Source of the DNA: Gadus chalcogrammus
Taxonomy: Eukaryota > Chordata > Actinopteri > Gadiformes > Gadidae
Length of the DNA: 64,000 nt
Assembly (NCBI RefSeq): GCF_026213295.1
Contig: NC_079415.1
Coordinates: 20,675,847-20,739,846, forward strand
Reading direction: 5' to 3'
Both the position numbers and the translations under genes were made by a program. The notes under the pieces were generated by a model. It saw only the letters and a list, made by a program, of their open reading frames with translations, was not told the DNA's origin and did not search any database. Positions 39,111-50,592 of this stretch are shown here, one piece after another; within the stretch, counting starts at the first letter, position 1; each line of letters opens with the position of its first letter.

Positions 39111-42100
39111 GAAAGCCCCCCAGGGGGGCAGGGCGTGTCTGATGAGTTCCGGCTGGGCTTTGATTGGCTGCTGGCGTCCTCCGAGCAGGTTGTCGTGGCG
39201 CGGGTCGATGGCCGAGGGTCGGGTTTCAGAGGTCAAAGGTAACCGATCTACAGGGTTATTCGAATCAGAGATAATCGCTGTGTGTTGTCCTGTGTTTGAC
39301 GCTGACCGATCAGTGTCATTAAAGGAGCTGTAGGGGAGAGTAAAGAGAGAGAGCAAAATAGAGTGAAAGAAAATATCATTTTGAAACTAAACAACCTCAA
39401 AATGACACCTCCTTCTCTTCTCCCTCCCTCCCTTTATTTCTCCTCTATTAAAAAGCGTTGCTGCAATGTGATTAACGGGCAAAATAGATTCTCCAATCAA
39501 TCAAAGGGAAGATGCCCTCATTGGTCAGAAATGTGGCCAGGAGCTGTCTAAATCTAAATCTAAAACACCTGTCTGACTCACTAATATCAGACAGGTGTCT
39601 AGGCTGTTTCCACTAAATAACATTGAATAGCTGTTTAATATTACTTTCAGTCCTCTGCAACGCTTATCATTCAGCTACGTGCCAATGTCTAAAAAACACG
39701 CATCAGCTCTGCAGTCGTTCAGGAAATGCAAATTGATTAACATGTGAGCTTTTTTGCAAATATTTGTATACTGATGTACTTGGAAACATTTACTGTAAGT
39801 ACATTTCCTTACCGTTAAAGGTCCCATAGCATGAAAATTTAACTTTATGAGGTTTTCTACCATTAATGAGTTCCCCTAGCCTGCCTATGGTCCTCCAGTC
39901 GCTAGAAATGACGTTACGTGTAAAACGAGCACTAGGTATCCTGCTCGCCTTTGATAAAATGAAAGCTCAGATGCACCGATTAGGAATCTGGCCCCATATG
40001 TCTTCATAAGGGGCCAGGTTACCTCCCCTTTCTCTGCTTTGCCCGCCCAGAGAATCCCGGGGAACCGGCTGTGGGGCAACAATCCCTTTCTCCTCCATGT
40101 CACTGTTCAATCTGGACTTCAGCGAGTCAAAGCCAAAGTTCCTTTCCCCAAATTCCTTCTCAACAATGGCTGAAATAACCCCCACCACGAGTCTCGTTCT
40201 GGAAGTACAGGGAGTCCGCAAACGGCAACAATCCCTTTCTCCTCCTCCAGTTTGACTCGGAAGAGGAAGAACCAGAGACGTCGGAGAACCTGACGCAATC
40301 GTTTGAGATTCATAATATCATCCGGAGGCGCACAAAACTTTTGGCCGTGATAATATATACATTATATTAAATAGATCTAATTTGAAATATAGATCTATAT
40401 TTCAAATTATAATATTTAGATAAAGAGCTCCAGGACTCCCGTCGGAGCACCCGGAGTGTTTACAGAACACGGCCAAAAGCTGTGTGCACCTCCGGATGAT
40501 ATTATGAATCCGAGACATTTCGATACATCCACTGTAAACACTAGCGCATGGTACCGTGGCCACAAGCTGCTCAGGGCCACACCCCCACCCTCCTCCTTGA
40601 CCCTCTTCTCACATTTTGTAGAAAGCTCATTGTGGGACTGGCTCGTAGTGGCTGTAATTCTGCACCAAAGCTGAATTTCTTGAACGTCTTCAAATACTGT
40701 AATAAGGGCCCACTAACACATAAGCATCCATAAAGCAGCATGCCATGGGAGCTTTAACTGCTTTCATGGACCTGCAGAATAACCTTAGCCTAGTGTGGCA
40801 TTCGGCGGTCGAGGAACCAATAAGATAAAGTTTAGTCAAAGAACTAGTGACAAGTTGCCAACAACGCCACCCCAGGAATTTCACCTGGAGAGTTAGATTA
40901 ACCTAAGTTAAAGCACACAAGTTTGTTTACTAATGAAAGCTTGAGACTGGGTCCAGCATACAAACTCAATTCCTTTTAATTAATATATATAATCTTTAAA
41001 CATGACTTCTCAATAAAATATGTTCACACAACCACACTAAAGCGAACACACACACACACACACACACACAAAATACACAAAAAGGAGAGGGCAATTAACT
41101 AAATGGGGTTTAAATCAGGGTTAAATCGCTTCAACCCACAACTTAAACAACCCCAATAAATGCAAACCAAAAGAAAACTAATAAAGAAATTAAATCAAAA
41201 CAATGGAGATTTATCCAAACTGATAAATCCAAATGAATAAGTAAAGCAATTAAGCCAAACCAAAATAACTAAGAAAACGAATTAAACCAAAACAAACATG
41301 CAAAGCAACCCACAAAACACACATAATATCATCAATAAGATCAGTTAGAAGTCGGTTAAATGAATAGATTAAGATAATGAGACTGAGGATGAGGCAGCAA
41401 TCACCATACTCGGTGGCAGGTACAGCACAGTCGGAGATGCAGAGTAGGATGGATGTGTTGGCTATATAAACCAGTGGACAAAACAGCAGCCGGCCAACAG
41501 CAGCATGAAGAGGGGGGGGGAACGTGCTGGCAGAAACCGCCCACACACACGTCAACCCTGCCATAGAAAAATACATTTGTTCTAGAGGCTGAACAACAAC
41601 TGTAGTAACTTGAGTTAGCGTCATCTTATCCACATACCGTCAGGAGTTGAATGAACATCAAAGGGGAGGAAGGGGATCACTTGTACCGAGCAGCACAATT
41701 ACAAGTGCAACTCGATCAATCAGCTGATCGCTCCCCGCTGCAACAGGTAGAGGAGGAAAACACTCGCACGCCCTACAACTGGGGTCAATACGGGAGAAGG
41801 AAGACCCGGCCCATGAACTGCCTGAGGGATAGAAGCCAATGTTTAGAAGGTACACAGATGCACACAACTACTACAGACCAAACAACGGCGAGCTGCACGA
41901 TCCAGCAAAAAGGCGATCAGGTGCGGTGATAACAGGAGTGATAACAGGAGGCGGGGCAGCCAGGAGCTCCCAGGCAAGAGGGCTCCCAGTGCACAACCAC
42001 TCACCTTTATAGGCAGCACACCCAACAGTGAGGCCGGTACTGCAGCACTAATTAAAGGCCCATCCTGCTACATTCTACCCCCAACAACTGATCCAGAGGA

Positions 42101-45100
42101 TCACCCAACTAACTCCACAGCCTAAAGAGTGCAGTAACGGCATTTGACGCTGGACCAGGGGGATTTGCAGCCCCAGATGCCAAGTTCCCTACAGGTCGTG
42201 GAAGGTGATAGAAGTTTGGGTGCTGGCCAGCCGTCGACCTGGCTGACCGGCGTACTTCACTTTCAGCAGCATAACTGGCGGATGGAACGGCCAGGGAAAC
42301 GGAGGGTGGATCTGCCACTGCAGTCGAGGGAGCGCTTGACGACTCTGACCCAGCAGAGTCAGGTGGTGGGAGCAGCAACCGAGGGGTGGTTTGAGTCACC
42401 ACGGCTGTGCGTGCAGGGGCAGAAACAGGGGTCTCCGGCCCCAACATAAACAAGTCTCCGTCAAACGGCAACTCATCCTCTGACCGAGGCCGGTCAAGAG
42501 GGGGTGGACAAGGGGGCAATGCACTACCCTGAGGGGCAGCTCCAGCAACGGCTTTCAACAGTGTTTGATGGACCTGCCGAACTTTGGTCTGGTCGTCCAT
42601 CGGTGCGATGGTGTACACTGGACCACCCTCTCGGGGTGCCTTTACGACTCGGTACACCACAGGGCCCCAAAGGTCCTGTATCTTGTGGCGCCCCCTTGCA
42701 CTATAATCGCGCAGCCACACCAACTGCCCCACCTTTAGTGGGTCATCCCGAACATGATTATCATGATTCCTCCTTCTGCGCTCTGCCGCCACCTTCAACC
42801 TTTCCCGGGCCCCGTCAAAGGCAAGCTGGAGCCGGTTTTGATGTTCTTGGATCCAGGGGAATCGGGGGGTGAGTATATTGCTCGTTCCCAGAGTGACTCG
42901 CTAAGCAAATTCTAGTTCTAACTGCAACCTCCCGAAGAGGGTACATGTCAGACCTCCTGAAGAGGGTACATGTCAGACCTCCTGAAGAGGGTACATCTCA
43001 GACCTCCTGAAGAGGGTACATCTCAGACCTCCTGAAGAGGGTACATCTCAGTCCTCCTGAAGAGGGTACATCTCAGTCCTCCTGAAGAGGGTACATCTCA
43101 GACCTCCTGAAGAGGGTACATCTCAGACCTCCTGAAGAGGGTACTGCTTCAGCTCGCGACGCAAGCACCGTCCAAAACATGCTCGACAAATTGGTCACGC
43201 AGCAAAACGTCTGCATTCGTCATCCCACCAGGTGCACTTCCTTTCACCGACTCCATCAAGCTCAACAACGCGAGGGAGAACTCGTGCAGTGTCTCCCCTT
43301 CTTGTTGCCGTCGGGAGAAGAACGCCTCCTGTAAGGCTACATAAGACTTTGAGCACCCATACAGTTCCTGTAACACAGAGATGATTTTAGCTGAGTCTTC
43401 CCTCTCCACAACAGACCGATATTTGATCTCCTCTCGAGCCTCACCCTCAAGATGATCAAACAAGAAAAAGGCTTGCTCAGATGTGGATAAGTGACGCGCC
43501 CGCATGCAGGCTTGAGCCTCCTCAAGCCACTCAGTCAACCCCATACCTGATTTTCCCCTGAACATAGGACACTTTCTATCCCTTGGCACAAAAACCAGCC
43601 TCTCTGCTATGGGGTTCCTAGTAGTAACAGGGGCCACAGGTGGCACAGAAGAAGTGGAGGATTCAGAACTAGGACCGGGCACGGCCACAGCCTGCTCCTG
43701 TCGCAACCTCTCATTGTCCACCTTTAACTGCGCCACCAGCTCCCTCAACTCCTGCAGCTCTACATCCATAACTAACACTACAGTCAGACTAGGACACAAC
43801 AATCCCACAACTGTATTCTCACCGGGACTCTGCGGACCACGAAAGGCCAAGCTGCTGTTTTGCCTCTGAACACAATTCAAAACATCTACATCAAATATGT
43901 ACCCTGGGGACTATTAAAATAAACAAAACAAATTATATAAAGAAACTGGGCCACACGTCTCTGTTTTCCAAAAGTAAGAATCCTGCCGACAACGCCAAAT
44001 GTGGCATTCGGCGGTCGAGGAACCAATAAGATAAAGTTTAGTCAAAGAACTAGTGACAATTTGCCGACAACGCCAAATGTGGCATTCGGCGGTCGAGGAA
44101 CCAATAAGATAAAGTTTAACAAGCGGCGAAAATAGTGCCAAAACATCTATGTTTAAGGAAACACTAGAATCTTGTTGTATTTTTACTTCAGATCACTTAT
44201 GAAATCTTTGGAATTTAATTAACAGTGTATTCCCCTCACATGAACTTGAGCTAGGCTACTGTAGATCTGCAAGTCAATTATAACCCAGTGAACACCCCTA
44301 CTGGATGTACAATGATGAATTAGGAATTAAACAACTTTCCTTCTCTTAGACCACTCAAATTGTTTTGTGGATTTATGATTTATTTCATTAAGATCGTCAA
44401 CATCTGACCATTTTCATGGCTATGCATCAATAGGGCAGGATGTTTACAAGACTTTTAAAATGACCTTTTTTTAAACAAATACATACACCTAAAAAAGGTG
44501 ATATTATGCCACCAGTTGTGAGCAGGGACGTTGGAAGTAGGGGTGCGACCCCCCCCCCCTCTCACCACCAAATGCAGAGTTGAAAACCGAAACTTAAATA
44601 TCGCCTGGCTGGGCTGACTTGAGTTGGAGCAGCCAAATAGCCTAAATTAATAAATATTGTTACTAAATAGAAGTAATGTGTATGTTGTGTTGTTTGATTT
44701 TCGTCAGTAGCCCACAGTGGCCTAGATTCTGCGCTCTGAACGCCACGATCTTCAATAGGCCTACACTATCGCCGATCACATGAACACCCAGCCGGCTTCT
44801 TTTTTTCTTTATTTAATTTCTTTGATTGCTGTGGGGAGTCACGTGGTTTTCAAAAATCAAAACCCACCTCATGTGTATTTGAACCAATGACAGTGCATGC
44901 TATGCTGCACACGCCATGAAAATGAGATAAAACATTAATGTTGCGTCGCGCCGTATCCGGTATCAATGGTTAACCTATGATTCTAACCAGCTACTGCCGT
45001 GTTGGATAGTGCTGCACGCACCGCTGCCAATTTCCAGCAGCCCCCCCCAAAAAATAGTTCCAACGTGCCTGGTTGTGAGTGTGATTAGCCATTACAAGCC

Positions 45101-48100
45101 GTTTGACAATCTGCCTCTTCTGTATTTTAGTGACATCACAAGTGGGAGTGTCCACCTAGATCAGGATTGTCCAAAAAAAATTCAAAGGGGGCCATATTTG
45201 AAAAAATCCAATACCTTGAGGGCCGAATGCCTCTCCCGCCATATCTTTGGACCATAATAAAGGCACAAACAAATTAATTGCATTTCATCATTTTTATTTA
45301 ACGATATGCAATAGTCTGCAATAGTCTTGAATTTGACAATAACAAATGCTAGAAGAAAGAAAGTCTCTTTCACAACTTGTATATCACACCACACAAGGAA
45401 CAAGCATTGAGGAATAGCTGTCCAAGTTAATTTGAGAAGACATGTATGATTTCATGACTACTTTTTGACCATGCCAAATTCACATAAACTGTATTACAAC
45501 AATTGCATTCAAATAAAAATATTGACGTTTCTTACTGGCCGGCCAAACCTGTTGCAGGTACAATCGTGGTGATACTTTCAATTAATACCTTTATAGGAAG
45601 AAAAATAGTTTTTGTCTCAAGACAAAGAAGGTGTTATAAAACCCATTTTCAGTCTGAACTCAATTTTGACAAAATACGTAGTTACTGCACTTTGCCTTTG
45701 TAGGGCAGAATAGGTCTCGCACAATTTCCAGATCACACCACACAAGCAAGAAGTGAGAAATAGCCCGTCCAGGTTAATTTCAGAAGACATATTACTACTT
45801 TTTTACCATAACAAAGTAACATAAACTGTACAGTCAAACAACAATAGCCTATTGTATTTCTTTAAAGTTGCAGTGTAAGCCACAGGTGAGTATAGGTTTC
45901 TACAAATTAATTCAGTGTTTCTTTCAGATCTGTTGACTGACAAAAATAGCAGGTAATTACACTGTGAAGTTAAGAAGTATATGTGTCCATGAAGCTTACA
46001 ATTTACCCATTCAGAAACTTCAATTTAACATTTTACATGACAGAGAAACAGGCAACTTACTGATACTAATGAGAGGGGTGATACTGAGATCTGGATTGCA
46101 GGACACGGGTCACGTCTGGTTTGACAGCAGTGGTTGAGATGCATAAAATGTCACGCAGGTGGGCGTCAGTTAGTCGGGACCTCAAGTGGTTCTTGTTCAA
46201 GTTCATAACAGATTAAGATATTTGTGCTCGCACAAATAAGTGGAGCCGAACAAGCTCAGCATTCTCTTTGCAAATGTTTGCATTTCTGGGAATCTGCCTT
46301 TTTCCAGCTGACGATAAAAGAGAGAGCTGCTGCTTTCGGCCGCGCAACTCATCATCCCACTGTAGTTCAATTAGTTCCAACTGCAGCTGATTTGGGGCAG
46401 TATCCGGGTCCGCGGAGAAGGGAGATGAGAAAAGTGAAATATCCTTTTCTTTTTTTTCTTTTTTTTATACTTTATTGTAGGATCATTTGTTATTCTGATA
46501 TTCTGAGTTATTTTTACATTGACATCATCCTACAAACATTTTTTTTTTTTTTTTATATATATATATATATTTAAATGTAAACAATATAAATAAATGAATA
46601 AGTAACAAAATAAAATAAAAAATAGGTAAAAAAATAGAAAAAATAAATAAACAAAACAACAAATCAATACAATAATGATAAATAATATATATATATATAC
46701 ACATACACATACATATACATATATATATATAAATATATACATATATACATACACCTACACACATATACATGTACATCCACACATGCATGCATAGGCCTAC
46801 ATACAAACATATGTATCAGTACACATATACTACATATAAAAAAAGATAATAATAATAATAATAATAATAATAAAATAAAAAACACATACAGTATATACAT
46901 ACACAAGTTAACTATTCCAGCTCTTCACGACTATCTTCAGAATATTAATAATAATAGTTTAATTATAATCCATATATGTTAACCATTTATTACATCGTTT
47001 CAAAAACTCAATTTCTAGATTTCTAGTTATATAGGTTATTCTTTCCATTTCTAAAATATTATTTATATTTGACTTCCAGTTTTTAAAAGATGGTGGAGTA
47101 GGTTTTAGCCAGTTCCTTGTTATTTGTTTCATTGCTGCTATCCTAAGTATCCTAAATAAGTATTTGTCTCTTTCTGATATGAGTTCATCCGGTGTTACAC
47201 CTAGAATAAAGCATTTTGGTTCAGGTACCTGGTTAATTTGGAAAATATTCGAAATAGAATTTGTAATCAGTTTCCAGAAGGTATTTAGTGATGGGCAAAA
47301 GTAGAAAACATGTGAATGGTCTGCATTATTTTCCCCACAGTTTCTCCAACACTCTGATGAGTTTGATGTCTTAAACTTTGATTGTATTTTTGGTGTGATA
47401 AAGAATCTTGTGTATATTTTCCATGCGTACTCCCTCCAAAACCTAGTTTGTTGTTTTATGTATTTTTCCATAAATGTTTTCCCAGTCCTCTTCTTTTAAC
47501 TGTCCCTCTAATTCTAAGTTCCACTTCAATGCCACAGTGTCTTGTGTTTCATTGTTTTCTTGTAGTATTTTATATATTTTAGAAAGTGTATTCTTGATGT
47601 CAATATTATAGTTTTTAATCATAAATTGTACTAAGGGATGCTGCTCATGAATGCCTGCTCTTTTTTGAAAGGTTTTTATATAGTTTCTAAGTTGTAAATA
47701 TTTGTAGAAATTTGACTGGACTAGATAATATTTCTTTAAAATAACATCAAAGGGATTTACTTCATACTTGGTTATTATTTGTGAATATATTTGTAGTCCT
47801 TTTAAGGACCAGACTTTTAAGACATTGTCCATTTTGTTTGGTTTGAAATCTGGATCCCATGCCATTTCTCTAAGATAGAATAATTCCTTATTTATATCAT
47901 GTTTTTTACAAATTTGTTTCCAAGTACATAAAGTATTGTTAATCCATCTATTTTGTCCTTTCAGTTGTGTCATATATTTTCTATCAATGAATGTGAGTTT
48001 GTTCCTTTTCTATCGGAAGCCACTTTACTTTAATATTATCATTAGTCCATTTCATTATGTTATTTATTTGTGTGGCATGAAAATAGGTTTAGAGGTCTGG

Positions 48101-50364
48101 AAGTGCTAGTCCACCATGTTCTTTCGATTTTATTAATGTTTTGAATTTGACCCTTTTCCTTGTTATTCCAGATAAAATTAGTTACTTATTATGCCATTCC
48201 ATCTTTTAAAACTTTGAGAAGGAATTGATGTTGGCAGGTTCTGAAAAAGGAAAAGGAATTGTGGAAGTACCATCATTTTAATTGTGTCTACTCTACTAAA
48301 AAGAGAGTTCGGTATAGTTTTCCACCTGTTCAGATCCTGTTTGATTTTGTTCTCTAGATTCTGATAATTAACTTCGTGAACTTTACTTAAGAAGAAGGGA
48401 GATGAGAAAAGTGAAATATCCTTTTCCATGCCATAAAAGTCCCAAAACCGCCCGTTGAACTCTGCAGAGAGAGATGCGCCGATATTCCCCGGTGGAAAAC
48501 TGTCCATGACCTCGCGCAGCGCAGGGAAATGTGCGGTGCTGGGCTCCCTCTGTGACAGGTGTCTTTGGAAAAGCTGGAACTTGCTTCCAAAGGCCTTGAT
48601 GTGTGGAAACAGCTGGCACACCACTGTGTCTTTCCCTTGCAGACTTATGTTGAGCACATTCAAATGCTTTGTGATGTCGACTAAGAAAGCCAAATCTGCA
48701 AGCCAGACAGGATCCGACAGTTCTTGCATTGGTTTTCCCTTTTCAGCCAAAAATGTTCAAATTTCTCTTCTGAGAGAGAAAAAGCACTGCAGCGCTGACC
48801 CGCGGATGAGCCATCTCACGTCGGTGTGATAGATAACGTCTCCATATTCCGCATCCATGTCGAGTAGGAACCGCTGAAATTGAAGGTGGTGCAGCGACTT
48901 GGAGCGAATGAAGTTAATCGTCTATACCACCGGTTGCATAACATGTTCACATTTCAGACATTTAGCGCAGAGGACCCGTTGGTGAATTATGCAGTGTAGT
49001 TTAACAGCGTTGCCGCCCTGTTCGCTGACTTTGTCACAAATCAGTTTTGATAAGCCCCTGTGTTCCCCAGCCAAAGCGGGTGTGCCATCGGTAACAATGC
49101 CGCTAACCTTACTCCAAGGCAGTTTAAAGTAATCAACAGCTGAACAGACAGAGTCAAATAAATCCACTCCTCGCAAAAAAATAGGTAACTGGGCAGTGTC
49201 AGACGCGTCTGTGCTTTAATCACAGGCTAAAGAAAAAAAGTCAAAACTCACCCCCCTGTCACCCACTTGCCTCTTAACGTCCGCTGATAATTCTTCAATT
49301 ATGCGGGCCACGGTGTTGTGCGCAAGACACATATTAGCAAACCCTGCTGCTTTTCAGGGCAAATGTTATCCACCATCTTCATGACACAGTCTTTGACAAA
49401 CTCGCCCTCTGTAAAAGGCTTCCTGTGTTTAGCGATTAGCATCACCACTTCATAGCTGGCATTGGTGCTGTTTTCTACGGAGTCCCGAGCCCGGGTGAAG
49501 AGCCGCTGCTGGGAAGCTAAACCGGCTTCAAGCTGCTTTACTTTTTCTGCACGGTCGCTTCCTGTGAACCTGTTGTATGCATTAGCATGGGTTGTCTGAT
49601 AGTGTCTCTTCACATTGAATTCTTTTGCAACGGCGACACTCTGTTTACAAATAAGGCAAATGCAATTGTTTCTGCTTTCAGTGAAGAAATATTCTAATTT
49701 CCATCGCTACTGGAAGCGACGGTCCTCTTTATCGACCTTCCGCTTTTTAGTTACGGCAGCCATGAATGTAGAAATACGTCCATGCTCCTGCTAACCCTTA
49801 TTAGCTTACCTGTGGTGGGGAGGGGTCAGGTTCATGGGGTTCACCATGTGGTGAAATGAGAATTTGCAACGGTGGCGAGCTGGCGGGCCATAAATAATAC
49901 ATTTTCGTAAGGGACCCGCGGGCCATATAAAATATAACCCTGTGCCAAGATTGGCCCGTGGGCCGGACTTTGGACATGCCTGACCTAGATGAATGCTGGA
50001 TAGGTCAGTCGACCAGCCTACCCAGTGGACTGCAGCAAATGTTGCGTACATCATAGATCATACATCTATGGAAAAAGGGCAGATTTTCAAACAGCTTGAA
50101 ATGGCTATTCACACTCCCATAAAATCACACCTTTAATACCTAGCCAGTAATCTCCTACAATCTGCTACCCTCAACTAAGCTCAACTCAGATAAGAGGATA
50201 ATTTAAGATAAAATTAGATAAGATATGACAAATCTATCTTAATTTAGATAAACTAGGCTAAACTATGCTATGCTAATCTAAGCATTTTCAACAGATTACT
50301 GCATCAGATCCATCAGAAGCTGGGAACAGTTGATGTACAGGACCAGCTGGCTGCACTAGAGTAA

Positions 50365-50439
<75 letters not shown>

Positions 50440-50546
50440 TCCACATATAGACACACACAAACAAAGACAAATGCACATATAGACACATGCACACACACAA
50501 AAGCACGCACACAAACTAGCACACACAAACAAGTGCATAGACACAA

Positions 50547-50592
<46 letters not shown>

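Larger units (their letters stand above)
40794..44121 (-). mobile_element. Ty3/gypsy retrotransposon 3, pol replaced by a minisatellite
   Basis: Minus-strand order is a truncated and duplicated 5' LTR end (43997-44121), gag (43149-43880), a 25-bp minisatellite (42929-43145), the C-terminal end of integrase (42109-42798), a purine-rich tract (GGGGGTAGAA) and a complete-looking 3' LTR (40794-42072). Protease, RT, RNase H and most of integrase are absent. Confidence 0.8.
45900..49763 (-). pseudogene. hAT transposase (GTF2IRD2-like), split by L1
   Basis: The start codon is at 49763 ([18 protein letters not shown]), followed at once by a TAG where the family has a Ser or similar. A zinc finger follows (CICLICKQ and KRHYQTTH), then [20 protein letters not shown] (49613-49299). 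The core continues with [20 protein letters not shown] and KLHCIIHQ (49176-48922), then 48750-48427 ([19 protein letters not shown]). After the LINE the C-terminal part resumes with [19 protein letters not shown] near 46190. Several frame changes exist. Proteins of this family are domesticated in mammals as GTF2IRD2, but this copy is plainly transposon-borne. Confidence 0.75.
45162..49982 (-). mobile_element. hAT transposon (GTF2IRD2-like) with 8-bp target duplication
   Basis: The target duplication ACCTAGAT is at 45154-45161 and 49983-49990. The ends read CAGGATTGTCCAAA and, reversed from the right, CAGGCATGTCCAAA. Inside, GGGCCATAT-type words are arranged as subterminal inverted repeats. 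The transposase is on the minus strand and is split by an L1 insertion (46450-48392). The element is otherwise complete end to end. Confidence 0.9.

Noticed and set aside
39015..39356. Minus-strand frame with a long Arg/Glu run
   Set aside because: Antisense of the (CT)n tract and of DPP10-like exon k.
42929..43145. CRISPR-like array
   Set aside because: Units are contiguous 25-bp tandem repeats without unique spacers, in a vertebrate genome, within a retrotransposon.
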